Shown here: positions 1 through 8,679 of the stretch, piece after piece
Numbering within the stretch: position 1 is the stretch's first letter
Layout: every line of letters starts with the position of its first letter
Assembly (NCBI GenBank): GCA_029959865.1
Contig: JASCPE010000001.1
Coordinates: 310,001 to 374,000, forward strand
Origin: Microbacteriaceae bacterium PS02070
Lineage (GTDB): Bacteria; Actinomycetota; Actinomycetes; Actinomycetales; Microbacteriaceae
Reading direction: 5' to 3'
Length of the DNA: 64,000 nucleotides
The notes under the pieces: model-generated
The model's input: only the letters and a program-made list of their open reading frames with translations
What the model was told of the DNA's origin: nothing
Databases searched by the model: none
Position numbers and translations under genes: made by a program

Positions 1-569
1 ATGTCGCCGCGCGGCTCGTTCGGCTTGGGCTCGATCGCGAACCGCAGGTTGTAGCCCTTCTCGACCACATAGTCGCCGAGGAAGTTGACTGCTTCGCGAT
101 AGCGTTCGAGCGCCTGTCGAACGTCCTTTGCCGAGTCGTATTCGGCGCCCTCACGTCCACCCCACATGACGAAGGTCTCCGCACCGAGTTCCGCACCGAG
201 GTCGATCTGGCGCAGGGCCTTGCGAACGGCGAAGCGGCGCACGTCGCGGTCGTTGGAGGTGAAGCCGCCGTCTTTGAAGACCGGGGCCGAGAACAGATTC
301 GTGGTGACCATCGGGATCTTCATCCCGGTGGATTCCAGCGCACCCTTGAGTCGGTCGATCTGCTTCTGCCGCTCGGCATCCGTGGAACCGAACGCGAAGA
401 GGTCGTCATCGTGGAAGGTCAGGCCGTACGCGCCGAGCTCTGCAAGCTTCTCCACCGCGTGGACGACGTCCAGGTGCGGGCGGGTCGGGCCACCGAACGG
501 GTCGGACCCGTTGTATCCAACGGTCCACAGTCCAAAGCTGAACTTGTCTTCGCGAGTGGGGGTGGTCAT
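1..569 (-). CDS. xylA: Xylose isomerase, N-terminal part (cut by window edge)
   Basis: Converts D-xylose to D-xylulose in the cytoplasm. Only the first 189 codons are present; the gene runs off the left edge. The N-terminus reads through the THFDDD-like catalytic segment (TFHDDDL, His53 and Asp56 of this protein), then MWGGREG, and stops in the metal-binding segment [11 protein letters not shown] (Glu180 and Lys182 here), all hallmarks of the actinobacterial class I enzyme. The start ATG is preceded by a GAGGAG ribosome-binding site. It is divergent from a ROK regulator, the usual xylR-xylA arrangement, which supports a xylose catabolic role. Identification is secure; completeness cannot be judged. 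Confidence 0.96.
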   Translation of the reverse strand, partial: MTTPTREDKFSFGLWTVGYNGSDPFGGPTRPHLDVVHAVEKLAELGAYGLTFHDDDLFAFGSTDAERQKQIDRLKGALESTGMKIPMVTTNLFSAPVFKDGGFTSNDRDVRRFAVRKALRQIDLGAELGAETFVMWGGREGAEYDSAKDVRQALERYREAVNFLGDYVVEKGYNLRFAIEPKPNEPRGD

Positions 570-595
570 GGCGCTGCTCCTCGCCGTCGAGAATT

Positions 596-610
596 GTTGT
601 CTTTCACAAC
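596..610. promoter_or_regulatory. Putative ROK/XylR operator between xylA and the regulator
   Basis: The inverted repeat GTTGT-N5-ACAAC lies 27 bases upstream of the xylA start in the divergent xylA/ROK intergenic space. Its position suits control of both genes by the ROK protein. The repeat is directly visible; the binding assignment is inferred. Confidence 0.45.
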
Positions 611-726
611 CTATACGGATGTCGCCACCCCGTCCAGTCCGAATGCCGTCCCCCTCAAGGCCCATGGACGGCGTTGTCACACGCACACGGGGGGTCGCCC
701 CATCGCGGCTCTCATAGAGTGAGGGC

Positions 727-1881
727 GTGACAGAGGACAGCGGCACGGTCGAGGGCGTCAGGCAGCGAAACCTCGCGCGCCTGATCCGCCTCGTGCACCT
801 CTCCGGCCCGCTCTCGCGCGCCGCACTCACCGCCGCCACCGGCCTCAACCGCTCGACGGTCGGCGATCTGGTGACCGAGCTCGTTGCCCAAGGGTGGGTG
901 GAGGAGCGCGCGCCAGCCGGCCCCCTTCGCGTGGGACGACCCTCTCCCGTGGTCCATGTCGCGTCCGATGTGGTCGTCATCTCAGCCCACCCGGAAGTGG
1001 ACGCCCTCGAGCTCGCCGCCGTCGGAATGGATCAGCGCATCGTCGTGCGCACCCGCCTCCCCCAGGACAGGCTCCTGAGCCCCGAGGAGACCGCACGACT
1101 CATCGGCCACGAAGTGCGGCAGTGGCAAGACGGCGAGTTGGCTGGCATCCGGGTTCTGGGCGTGGGACTTGCCGTCCCGGGCCCCGTTCGCGAAAGTGAC
1201 GGCGTGGTCCGACACGCTCCACACCTGCAGTGGCGCGACGCGCCGCTCCGCGAACTGGTGACACGCGTGACCGGGATCCCCGTCGTCGTCGGCAACGACG
1301 CGACCCTCGGTGTCCTCGCCGAACACCTCTTCGGCGCCGCCCGCGGCATTGACGATGTCGTCTACCTCAACGGGGGCGCGAGCGGCATCGGCGGAGGGCT
1401 GATCGTGCACGGAACGCCGGTGGGTGGCGTCGGCGGCTACGCGGGCGAGTTCGGCCAGAACCGCCCAGGCATCGCTGCCGCGCGGGACCGGCGGACACCG
1501 GACGGCGTTCTCGAGGATGACGTCAATCGCAATCTGCTCCTCGCCGCGGTCGGGTTGGACGCGGGCGACGATGCTGCTCTCGCCCGCGCGCTGGCGGACG
1601 CGCCCGACGTCTCCGAAGTCGAGCGACAGCGACGCATCCTCGCGACCGCGCTCGCGAACGCGGTGAACGTACTCAATCCGGCCGTCATCGTGCTCGGGGG
1701 TTTCCTCGCGTTGCTCGCAGAGTGGGACGCGGAGGGCTTTGAAGCCGCCGTCACGGCACAGTCCATGCCCGCCTGCGCCGAGGGACTCTCGATTCGGGCA
1801 GCCGAGCTGGCCGAAGACCGACTTCTCATCGGAGCCGCCGAGGCTGTCTATGCGCGACTCTTTGGCACCGAACGCGGCTGA
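727..1881 (+). CDS. ROK-family transcriptional regulator (XylR-like)
   Basis: 384-residue repressor-type protein. Residues of about 10-65 form a winged helix-turn-helix ([20 protein letters not shown]). The rest is a sugar-kinase-like ROK domain, with a [19 protein letters not shown] segment and a glycine-rich [13 protein letters not shown] stretch. The CxCGxxGC zinc motif of many ROK proteins is absent; the corresponding segment has no cysteines, so ligand or zinc handling may differ. Translation starts at GTG 727. Divergence from xylA strongly suggests that it represses xylose genes and releases DNA on binding xylose. Function is inferred from family and context. Confidence 0.88.
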   Translation: MTEDSGTVEGVRQRNLARLIRLVHLSGPLSRAALTAATGLNRSTVGDLVTELVAQGWVEERAPAGPLRVGRPSPVVHVASDVVVISAHPEVDALELAAVGMDQRIVVRTRLPQDRLLSPEETARLIGHEVRQWQDGELAGIRVLGVGLAVPGPVRESDGVVRHAPHLQWRDAPLRELVTRVTGIPVVVGNDATLGVLAEHLFGAARGIDDVVYLNGGASGIGGGLIVHGTPVGGVGGYAGEFGQNRPGIAAARDRRTPDGVLEDDVNRNLLLAAVGLDAGDDAALARALADAPDVSEVERQRRILATALANAVNVLNPAVIVLGGFLALLAEWDAEGFEAAVTAQSMPACAEGLSIRAAELAEDRLLIGAAEAVYARLFGTERG

Positions 1882-1884
1882 CGC

Positions 1885-2334
1885 TCAGTCCGACCGGCGC
1901 CCGTCGGCATCCAAGGCCGTGTCCATCGCTGCTTCGATTTCAGCAAGTGTGTCCTTCAGCACCGACACCCGGTCCGGTGGAAGGAACGTCGCGAGGTAGC
2001 TCGCCGAGGCGCTACGCACACGTCCGATGCTCTCGAGCGCACGCGAGGTCAACGCGAGCCGCACGACGCGCCCATCCGAGGGGTCGCTCGTGCGCTCGAT
2101 CATCCCGCGCTGGCGAAGCGAACGCAGAGCCGCACTCGCGTTGCTGCTCTTGAGGCCGAGCCGATGAGCGAGTGCCGAGGGCGTGGTGTCTGGATGGAGA
2201 TGCACGTCCCGCACGATCATCACCTCGAGCGCGCTGAGGCGCACGGCGTCGGTGACGGCATGCTCGTGCTCGCGAATGCGGCGACCGATGCTCCCGATCA
2301 GTGCGGCGATATCGGCGATGCTCTCGTCGGTCAT
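1885..2334 (-). CDS. MarR-family transcriptional regulator
   Basis: 149-residue winged-helix regulator. The DNA-binding region (about residues 45-95) reads TTPSALAHRLGLKSSNASAALRSL and then a wing with SDPSDGRVVRLALT, the typical MarR DxRxxxxxLT element. The start at 2334 is preferred over upstream in-frame starts because it has a strong AGGAGGT ribosome-binding site and keeps the normal family length. It is divergent from a Bcr/CflA-type efflux pump across a 60-bp gap with a palindrome, so it probably represses both itself and the pump and responds to a toxic ligand. It ends 4 bases after the ROK gene, convergently. Confidence 0.88.
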   Translation of the reverse strand: MTDESIADIAALIGSIGRRIREHEHAVTDAVRLSALEVMIVRDVHLHPDTTPSALAHRLGLKSSNASAALRSLRQRGMIERTSDPSDGRVVRLALTSRALESIGRVRSASASYLATFLPPDRVSVLKDTLAEIEAAMDTALDADGRRSD

Positions 2335-2356
2335 TACAGCACCTCCTAAAATCAAT

Positions 2357-2367
2357 GTTACTATAAC
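2357..2367. promoter_or_regulatory. Palindrome in the marR/MFS divergent promoter
   Basis: GTTA-cta-TAAC lies midway between the two divergent starts in an AT-rich patch that is unusual for this genome and also contains TATAAC, a plausible -10 element. The geometry fits a MarR dimer blocking both promoters. Confidence 0.45.
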
Positions 2368-2394
2368 TATGCTGTCATACCTAAAGGAGGTCGT

Positions 2395-3615
2395 ATGTCT
2401 ACCGCCACCACGCCCCACACCGTAGCGACGTCGCGCGTTCATCTGCGGTTGCTTCTGCCGCTGGCGCTGCTTGCGTCCATCGCACCGTTTGCCACAGACC
2501 TGTACCTCCCCGCCTTCCCCGATATGGTCACCGATCTCGCCACCACGGAAGCGGGTGTCCAACTCTCACTGACGGGCTTCCTGATCGGCGCCGCCGTCGG
2601 TCAGGTGATTTTCGGCCCCCTCTCCGACCGTTACGGACGCGTACGCCCGCTGTACATCGGGCTGATCATCGCAGTGATCGCAGGCGTCGCCACGGCGATC
2701 GCGCCGACGGACACCTTCCTCGTCATCGCCCGTGTGGTGCAGGGTGCCGCCGCGGCCGCGGGCATGGTGATCGGCCGTGCGATTATCACCGACGTGGCCA
2801 GTGGGCGGGAAGCCGCTCGCGCGCTCAGCATGCTGATGGTCGTCGGCGGCGTGGCCCCGGTCCTCGCTCCGATCGTCGGTGCGGTCCTTTCCGAGCCTCT
2901 CGGCTGGCGCGGACTGCTGTGGGTCGTCACCGCCCTGTGCCTCGTCGCCCTCGTCCTGGCCGTCGCGGTCATCCGCGAGACGAACCCCCGGTCCGAGGCG
3001 ACGGCGACGGCCTCCCCCTCCCGTCTCCGCGACCTCCTGCGCCCACTGCGCACGCGCGCATACCTGGGAAACGGGGCGGCGTTCGTGTTCGCCTTCTCGC
3101 TGATGATGGCCTACATCTCCGCCTCACCGTTCTTCTACCAGGACATCATCGGTCTCGGTGAAATCGCCTACGCGGCAGCGTTCGCGATCAATGCGGCCGG
3201 GATGGTCGGGGTCACCTGGCTCGCAGCCAACCTTTCGAGCCGCGTCGCGCCCGGTGCCCTCGCCCGCGTGGGACTCACCATCACCGTGACCTCCGCCGCG
3301 ATCCTCACGGTGCTCGCGTTCACGGCGGTCTCGCCGCTCATCCTGCTCGTTCCCCTCTTCTGCGCGATCGCCTCCCTGGGCCTCGTCTTCGGTAACACGA
3401 CGGCGTTGGCGCTGGCCCGCGTCGGCAAGAATTCCGGGACAGCATCGGCCGCGCTCGGGTTCGTCCAATTCATGATGGCCGGCCTCGTCGCCCCTCTGGT
3501 CAGCATCAGCGAGGAAAGCGCCGTTCCGATGGCGGTGACGATGCTCGTGCTGGCGGCGCTGGCAACGGTGTCGTTCCTCATCGGCAATCGCGGCGCGACC
3601 GGCGAGGTCGAATGA
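2395..3615 (+). CDS. Bcr/CflA-type MFS multidrug efflux transporter
   Basis: 406-residue inner-membrane proton antiporter of the DHA1 family with about 12 hydrophobic segments. The first helix carries the subgroup signature SIAPFATDLYLPAFPDM, and the loop between helices 2 and 3 has the MFS motif GPLSDRYGRVRPL. An AAAGGAGG ribosome-binding site precedes the ATG. It is divergent from a MarR regulator, implying inducible drug or toxicant export. Substrate cannot be told from sequence; Bcr/CflA relatives export bicyclomycin, chloramphenicol or other small molecules. Confidence 0.9.
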   Translation: MSTATTPHTVATSRVHLRLLLPLALLASIAPFATDLYLPAFPDMVTDLATTEAGVQLSLTGFLIGAAVGQVIFGPLSDRYGRVRPLYIGLIIAVIAGVATAIAPTDTFLVIARVVQGAAAAAGMVIGRAIITDVASGREAARALSMLMVVGGVAPVLAPIVGAVLSEPLGWRGLLWVVTALCLVALVLAVAVIRETNPRSEATATASPSRLRDLLRPLRTRAYLGNGAAFVFAFSLMMAYISASPFFYQDIIGLGEIAYAAAFAINAAGMVGVTWLAANLSSRVAPGALARVGLTITVTSAAILTVLAFTAVSPLILLVPLFCAIASLGLVFGNTTALALARVGKNSGTASAALGFVQFMMAGLVAPLVSISEESAVPMAVTMLVLAALATVSFLIGNRGATGEVE

Positions 3616-3720
3616 TCGCTGGTCTGCGTCATCGAGACGTGGCGCCCCAGCTGCCGACGCGACAGACTGAGGGAAGCCGCCCGCACCGGCGAGCGGCTCA
3701 CTCCCCCGAAAGGTCGGCCC

Positions 3721-4431
3721 ATGACGCGGATCTGGCCGTACGCGCGCCTTGCGATGGCGGCGCTGATCGCCGTGTCGATCGTCGCGCAGCTCGACGTCAC
3801 CCTCTCGGGCGCGATCGACGGACGCCGCGACGTCGTAACGACAGCGTGGAACTTCTTCAGCTTCTTCACGATTCAGTCGAACCTGATTGCCACGGTTGCG
3901 CTGACAGCGGCTGCGCTCGGCGCACTGCGCCACCCCGATCGGCACCGTGACACCCCGGTCGTCGCGGTGCTTCTGGCGGCCGCGTCGACCTACATGATCA
4001 TCACCGGCGTCGTGTACAACATCCTCCTCCGCGATGTCACCCTTCCTCAGGGCACGACGGTGGCCTGGTCGAATGAGGTGCTTCACCTCGTCGGGCCGCT
4101 CTTCTTCCTCCTCGACCTCCTCCTCGCGGTGCGTCGCCGCCCCCTCCCCTGGGGCTCGCTCGTACTCCTCATCGGCTATCCGATCCTGTGGATCACCTAC
4201 ACCTTGATCCGCGGACCGATTACGACGAACCCGACCACGCGCGAACCCTGGTGGTACCCCTACCCGTTCCTCAACCCGCACGAGCTGGGCGGCTGGGGGC
4301 CGGTTGCGGGGTACGCGGTCACCATCGCGATTGCCCTCGCTCTCTTCGCGACGGCGGCGGTGTGGTGGGGGCGGTTCCGCGCCGCGCCGACCGGCGGCGC
4401 GGACGAGGCGGCGCGAGCCGACGCTCGCTAG
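3721..4431 (+). CDS. Pr6Pr-family integral membrane protein
   Basis: 236-residue protein with about six to seven hydrophobic segments, named by the family's proline-spaced membrane pattern. Visible family-like features are the N-terminal WNFFSFFTIQSNL segment, the YNILLR loop, and the conserved YPILWITYTLIRGP and WYPYPFLNP segments. No enzymatic motif is seen and the role is unknown. The C-terminal tail is Arg/Ala-rich. Its stop overlaps the stop of the convergent exporter gene by about 3 bases. The 105-bp gap upstream of the gene holds no clear promoter motif. Confidence 0.75.
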   Translation: MTRIWPYARLAMAALIAVSIVAQLDVTLSGAIDGRRDVVTTAWNFFSFFTIQSNLIATVALTAAALGALRHPDRHRDTPVVAVLLAAASTYMIITGVVYNILLRDVTLPQGTTVAWSNEVLHLVGPLFFLLDLLLAVRRRPLPWGSLVLLIGYPILWITYTLIRGPITTNPTTREPWWYPYPFLNPHELGGWGPVAGYAVTIAIALALFATAAVWWGRFRAAPTGGADEAARADAR

Positions 4432-5819
4432 CGCGGCCGAGCTCGACCGCGCACGACTGAGCCGAGAGTGTCGCGCACGGGCGCGCCCAACAGCAGTCCC
4501 AGTGAGGCACCTGCCGCGAGCGCGAGTCCGACGGCGGCAGCCCCCGCGAGTTGCGCGGCGCCCTGGACGAGGTCCCCGCTGCCGTCGGTGTCGACCAAGG
4601 AGATCAGACCGCTGAACACGGCATACCCGGGCACGAGCGGAACGATCGCGGCGGTCGTCACCGCGATCGACGGAACGTGGAGGCGATGAGCGACGAGGAT
4701 GCCGACGAAGCTCGTCACGAGCGCACCGAGAGCGCTGGCCACCGGGGATCCAAGCCCCAGCGTCGAGCCGACAAACCACCCGCTCCACGCGAGAGCGCCG
4801 AGGCCGCCACTGAGAACGATCGTGCGCAGGCCGGAGCCGAACTGAAGTGCCATGGCGATCGCGATGATGATCGCACCCGCGAGCTGTTCCGGGATGGTCC
4901 CCAACGGGAAGGCGGTCGTGACCGGGATGGTGACCCCCGCGAGAGCGGCGACGTGGAGGCCGCCGAGAACGCCGACTGCGACGCCGACGGTCAGAAGGAC
5001 GATCTCCATGAGGCGGCCCTGAGCCGTGAGACTGAAGCCGTCGATTGCGTCCTGCGCGGCGGCGACGACCGACATCCCGGACAGCATGAGTACGATCGCC
5101 GCCGCAACGATGAGGGACGGGCGCACATCGTCGAAGAAGGGGACTCCCATCTCCGAGAGCGCGGCGGTCACAGCGGCAGCGACGGTGACGACGAAGGCGC
5201 CCGCGACCTGCGCGAAGAAGAACGGAATCCGCACGCGCGTGATGACGCGCTGAACGAGGGCGGCGAGGACGGCGGCGACGAACGCGATGACCGACAGTGC
5301 GGGACTGGCGCCCATGAAGATACAGACGCCGACGGTCACGAGCGCTTGAGCGCCCACCACCACGATCGGGCGATACGCGAATGCGGTGCGCCGGATGCGG
5401 TCGAAGTCGGTGGCTGCCGAGTCCAGGTCCTGCCCCGCCTCGATCGCCGCGACGAGCGCCTGGAGCCGCTGAAGTTTGGCGTGGTCGGGCGCCGGGGCCC
5501 CCACGACGCGCAGGAGTGTCGTGGGCTCCCGGTCAACCGAACGTTGCCACGAGATCGTGATCGAGTTGTAGGTGACGTCCACATGCAGGGGGCGTACCCC
5601 GTACGCCGCCGCGACGCGCCGGCACGCGAGCGTGACGTCGTTCGCCGATGCCCCGACGGTGAGCATCGACTCCGCGATGCGGATCGCAAGGTCGAGGACG
5701 CGCAGCGCGAGGGCGCGATCGATGACCTTCAAGATCTCGGTCTGCGGCAGCTCCGGATCGGCGCGCACGATCCCCAGCAACCGGTTCACGACTCCGGGCC
5801 GGCGCTGCGTGCGGCTCAT
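4428..5819 (-). CDS. ThrE-type threonine/serine exporter family protein
   Basis: 463-residue membrane protein. The N-terminal cytoplasmic half (about residues 1-130) has the family's LDLAIRIAESMLTVGASANDV segment, followed by the ThrE domain and a C-terminal ThrE_2-like half, about ten hydrophobic segments in total. The conserved MLSGMSVVAAAQDAIDG and VPLVPGYAVFSGL segments are present. Corynebacterium ThrE exports L-threonine and L-serine by proton motive force; substrate here is inferred from family. The ATG at 5819 with a GAGGGCGG upstream is preferred to a start 21 codons earlier. Confidence 0.86.
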   Translation of the reverse strand: MSRTQRRPGVVNRLLGIVRADPELPQTEILKVIDRALALRVLDLAIRIAESMLTVGASANDVTLACRRVAAAYGVRPLHVDVTYNSITISWQRSVDREPTTLLRVVGAPAPDHAKLQRLQALVAAIEAGQDLDSAATDFDRIRRTAFAYRPIVVVGAQALVTVGVCIFMGASPALSVIAFVAAVLAALVQRVITRVRIPFFFAQVAGAFVVTVAAAVTAALSEMGVPFFDDVRPSLIVAAAIVLMLSGMSVVAAAQDAIDGFSLTAQGRLMEIVLLTVGVAVGVLGGLHVAALAGVTIPVTTAFPLGTIPEQLAGAIIIAIAMALQFGSGLRTIVLSGGLGALAWSGWFVGSTLGLGSPVASALGALVTSFVGILVAHRLHVPSIAVTTAAIVPLVPGYAVFSGLISLVDTDGSGDLVQGAAQLAGAAAVGLALAAGASLGLLLGAPVRDTLGSVVRGRARPR

Positions 5820-5997
5820 CGTACGACCGCCCTCGCGGCCGCCGCCGCACTCCGCGTGAAGCGTGAAAAACCTCGCGTGCACATCCGCACCAGCCTAGCT
5901 GTGACGGACGCCCTGGAAGGGAGTCGCCGGAACGATAGGAGGGGGTCAGCGCAACCGCGTCGTGGGCCCCTTCGCGGAGGAACGGCGACGGTGATCG

Positions 5998-6339
5998 TCA
6001 GTGTTCGTGCGCGTCGGCGAGCTTGAAGGCCAGCCGACCGTGAGCGAAGCCTCCGCCTGCGCGGATCGCCGTGGCAACCCAGGCCGTTTCGGCAAGCTCA
6101 GCGCGCGTCGCGCCCGCTTTCACCGCACGTTCGGTGTGTGCGTCGATGCAATAGACGCACTGGGTCGTGAGGCCGACCGCGACGGCGATCAGCTCGCGAA
6201 ACTTGAGAGGAATCGCTCGACCGCTCTCGGAGAAGACCGCTCCGTCGAATGCTGCGAACGCCTGCAGGATGTCCGGCGTCTCCGCCTTGTAGACGGCCGT
6301 GTACGTGCGGTCGACGTCGGGATCGAAGTATGCGGTCAT
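5998..6339 (-). CDS. Carboxymuconolactone decarboxylase/AhpD-like protein
   Basis: 113-residue all-helical protein of the CMD/AhpD superfamily. The redox motif CVYCIDAH (CxxC followed by His) is intact, and the preceding LKFRELIAVAVGLTTQ matches the family core. Such small members act as alkylhydroperoxidase-like reductases. The start at 6339 has an AAGGAGC ribosome-binding site; the longer upstream reading frame lacks one. It lies about 200 bases downstream of the PDR/VanB-type oxidoreductase gene on the same strand, so the two may be co-transcribed. TGACGTCG occurs twice (6412-6419 and 6422-6429) in the gap between them. Confidence 0.85.
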   Translation of the reverse strand: MTAYFDPDVDRTYTAVYKAETPDILQAFAAFDGAVFSESGRAIPLKFRELIAVAVGLTTQCVYCIDAHTERAVKAGATRAELAETAWVATAIRAGGGFAHGRLAFKLADAHEH

Positions 6340-6537
6340 TCGTGCTCCTTTTGTTCTGTCGACACCCAGCGTCTCGGATGCCCTGTGGTGCTCGCCGGAT
6401 CTGACGCCGTGTGACGTCGAATGACGTCGGATGTCGGCCACGCCGAGGGCGACGACTCACTGCGTAACTCGACGACGCACTCGAGACGATGCCGGAGCCA
6501 TTGCGGATGCACGCACTGAGCGCGCTCCCGATGATCG

Positions 6538-7485
6538 TCAGACGTCGAGAACGAGTCGCCGACTCCGCGCGCGCGAGACGCACGGGAACATCACGTCGTT
6601 CGCGGCCTTCTCCTCGTCGGTCAGAATGACGTCACGGTGATCGGGTTCACCTTCGAGCACCGGCGTTTCACAGCTCGCGCAGTTCCCCTCGCGACATGAC
6701 CACATGACATCGATCCCGGCTTTGAGCATCACATCAAGCACCGAGCAGCCGGAGGGGACGGGGTGAATGCTCCCGCCCGCGCCGAGCTGAACCTCGAACT
6801 CGTCCGCATCGTCCGCCGCACCCTCGGCCTCATCGTCGGTCGCTGCGACAACGAGTGGCGATCCGTCTGGAGCGAAGTCCTCGATCCGGAGCCGCTCGCT
6901 GCCGACGAGGTCCGCCAGTTCGTCGAGCATGCGACGCGGACCGCACGCGTACACGAGCGAATCTTCAGGCGCCTCCGCCAGAGCAACAGCAAGCGTTGTC
7001 ACCTCGTCGACGGCGCGGTCGACGATCACGACGGCAGATCCGAGCGCCGCGAGACGCTCGCGAAACACCATGCGCTCCGGCCCGCGATCGAAGTAGTAAA
7101 GCCGGAAGGGCGACCCCTGCTCGGCGAGGTACTCGGCCATCGTGAGGATCGGCGTAATGCCGATCCCGCCCGCGATCAGAACATGCGCGGCGGCTTCTTC
7201 GAGCGCGAACTTCGCGCGGGGTCCGACAACGCGAACCGAAGCGCCCGCGCGCAAACGTTCGTGTGCGTAGACCGATCCGCCTCGGCCCGCGCGATCCAGA
7301 CGCACGGCCACCGTCCATGAGTCCGCGCTCGTTCGCGGACCGCACAGTGAGTACTGCCGGGTCAGACCAGACTCCAGCTCGATGTCGATGTGGTCGCCGG
7401 GCTCCCACGCGGGGAGGGGTCGGCCGTCTTCGAATGCGACGGTGATCCCCACCACATTGGCGCTCAGTGGCGCGACCTCGCGCAC
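6538..7485 (-). CDS. PDR/VanB-family oxidoreductase (ferredoxin reductase plus 2Fe-2S), N-terminus probably lost
   Basis: About 315 residues. FMN/FAD-binding reductase domain first (RQYSLCG for flavin; AGGIGITPILTM and YACGPRRML for the NAD(P)H site), then a C-terminal plant-type 2Fe-2S ferredoxin domain with CREGNCASCETPV and a distal cysteine in MFPCVSR. Such reductases pass electrons from NAD(P)H to Rieske oxygenases or demethylases; no oxygenase gene is nearby. The first available start (GTG 7485) has no ribosome-binding site and begins inside the family's first beta strand. The upstream in-frame codons continue to look family-like for only a few residues, so the true 5' end may have been replaced at a recombination junction near 7500. 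Confidence 0.82.
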   Translation of the reverse strand: MREVAPLSANVVGITVAFEDGRPLPAWEPGDHIDIELESGLTRQYSLCGPRTSADSWTVAVRLDRAGRGGSVYAHERLRAGASVRVVGPRAKFALEEAAAHVLIAGGIGITPILTMAEYLAEQGSPFRLYYFDRGPERMVFRERLAALGSAVVIVDRAVDEVTTLAVALAEAPEDSLVYACGPRRMLDELADLVGSERLRIEDFAPDGSPLVVAATDDEAEGAADDADEFEVQLGAGGSIHPVPSGCSVLDVMLKAGIDVMWSCREGNCASCETPVLEGEPDHRDVILTDEEKAANDVMFPCVSRARSRRLVLDV

Positions 7486-7754
7486 CAGGAGTGGGCGAGT
7501 ACGGACGGTGCCAGGGAGTCGCGGCCGCAGCGCATCAACTCCGGCTGCACGGCATCTTGACCCCGGCTGCGACTGGCCTCGGGGAGACTCTCGCTCTCTT
7601 CAGGCAGAACTTGCCCGCCGGCGAACTGTCCGCGCCCTCGAAGCAGGCCATGTGGGATCAGCTCCCAGCGGACCCGCGTCGACTGCGCCGACTCGGGGGA
7701 GCATCTAGCTCGCAGCCTTGATGCAGCGCTTCACTGCAGGTACAAGATGACCTC
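7486..7754. other. Junction region with protein-like remnant, no intact gene
   Basis: Between the oxidoreductase 5' end and the first island ORF. On the plus strand, about 7515-7721 reads as an open, protein-like tail (containing GILTPAATGLGETLALFRQN) ending at a stop at 7719-7721, with no credible start; it may be the C-terminal remnant of a foreign gene. I recognise no family. Confidence 0.3.
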
Positions 7755-8240
7755 ATGGGAGAACAGGGCGACGACTTCCTCCTGGCGATGTATGCAACGG
7801 CCAGGATCGTCAAGCAGCGCCGTCGAGAAGCTGAACCATCGGGCGAAAGCGGCCGCCAGGTCATCACCCATGGCGCCGATCGCGCGCGGGCCCAGCGTGG
7901 GTTGCATTCCACGGCTTTCAGTCGCCGCTTGGACGATGTGGAAAACGCGAGCAACTCGCTTGCCATGCATCTGCTGGGTCTGATGAGCCTTCTTAGCGGG
8001 CCAGTGTTCCTCCCAGTGCTGGCGATCGCCATTACCCGCTCAATCGCCGAGATCACCGCGTTTACATCCTGGGGCTCTTGCATCCTGGCATCTCGGCGCA
8101 GCAGCGAGACGCTCGTGCGTACGCCTCGCTGTTCCGGACCCATGAGAACGCAATCTCGCACCCACGGCGCCGATTTGTCCCGCTTCGTCAAGATTCGAGA
8201 TGACCTCGTCCGGAGTTGGCCAAGCAGAAGGTCCGGGTGA
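7755..8240 (+). CDS. Hypothetical ORF, possibly frameshifted
   Basis: Weakly supported 161-residue reading frame. The first 85 residues look protein-like (DDFLLAMYATARIVKQRRR, later HLLGLMSLLSGPVFLPVLAIAI, a hydrophobic segment), while the last third is Ser/Arg-rich and looks like out-of-frame translation. A different plus-strand frame (about 7997-8194) looks better there, so a frameshift near 8000-8040 is possible. No ribosome-binding site is evident. No family recognised. Antisense frames are also open, which lowers confidence. Confidence 0.3.
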   Translation: MGEQGDDFLLAMYATARIVKQRRREAEPSGESGRQVITHGADRARAQRGLHSTAFSRRLDDVENASNSLAMHLLGLMSLLSGPVFLPVLAIAITRSIAEITAFTSWGSCILASRRSSETLVRTPRCSGPMRTQSRTHGADLSRFVKIRDDLVRSWPSRRSG

Positions 8241-8635
8241 CGTACGTGAGGGACGAAAGTGGTGCACTCACAGATCGAGTGGCACAAGTGCGCGTGAACA
8301 ATGCGAGCGAGAAGGTCGGCTCCAGGTATGCGCACCGGGTCGCGAAGGAGATCCCGCTCATCGCGAGCACCTCCTCCAACCTTTCGGCGATTGTGCACGG
8401 AGAGTCAATGCACATCGCCGCTACTTGCGAGACCCCGGCCACTTATGCGCGCCTCATTGGTGCTGTCGTGCTGCGGTCGACCGAGGCGTGGTCGGCCGCT
8501 GTCCACGATTGGGTGGGCGTCCTTCCGGCGTCAATCACCTACCCCGGGGATTGGGAAAAGTTGGTCGCTTCGATCCCGGCAGGCCTCCGCGCAGAGTTTG
8601 ATCTGAAAGCGTCGGAGGGAGGCGGCGGTAGCTGA
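8216..8635 (+). CDS. Hypothetical protein in accessory island
   Basis: 139-residue reading frame starting at TTG. It reads as a plausible soluble protein with a mixed alpha/beta composition and ends in EGGGGS. No membrane segment, signal peptide or motif is recognised. Codon third positions are less GC-biased than in neighbouring core genes, in keeping with acquired DNA. The exact start is uncertain, with GTG codons shortly downstream as alternatives. It lies 44 bases upstream of the membrane-protein gene at 8680 on the same strand. Confidence 0.4.
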   Translation: MAKQKVRVTYVRDESGALTDRVAQVRVNNASEKVGSRYAHRVAKEIPLIASTSSNLSAIVHGESMHIAATCETPATYARLIGAVVLRSTEAWSAAVHDWVGVLPASITYPGDWEKLVASIPAGLRAEFDLKASEGGGGS

Positions 8636-8679
8636 GCAGGAGGACGTTTCTAGCCCCTGGGCGTGCCATTCTCGTTCTT

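Noticed and set aside
3124..4788. 554-codon minus-strand ORF
   Set aside because: It crosses the real MFS and Pr6Pr genes in antisense and is Arg/Asp-rich with no domain.
7658..8398. 246-codon minus-strand ORF in the accessory island
   Set aside because: Arg/Cys-rich, with no start signal and no domain; plus-strand frames look more protein-like.
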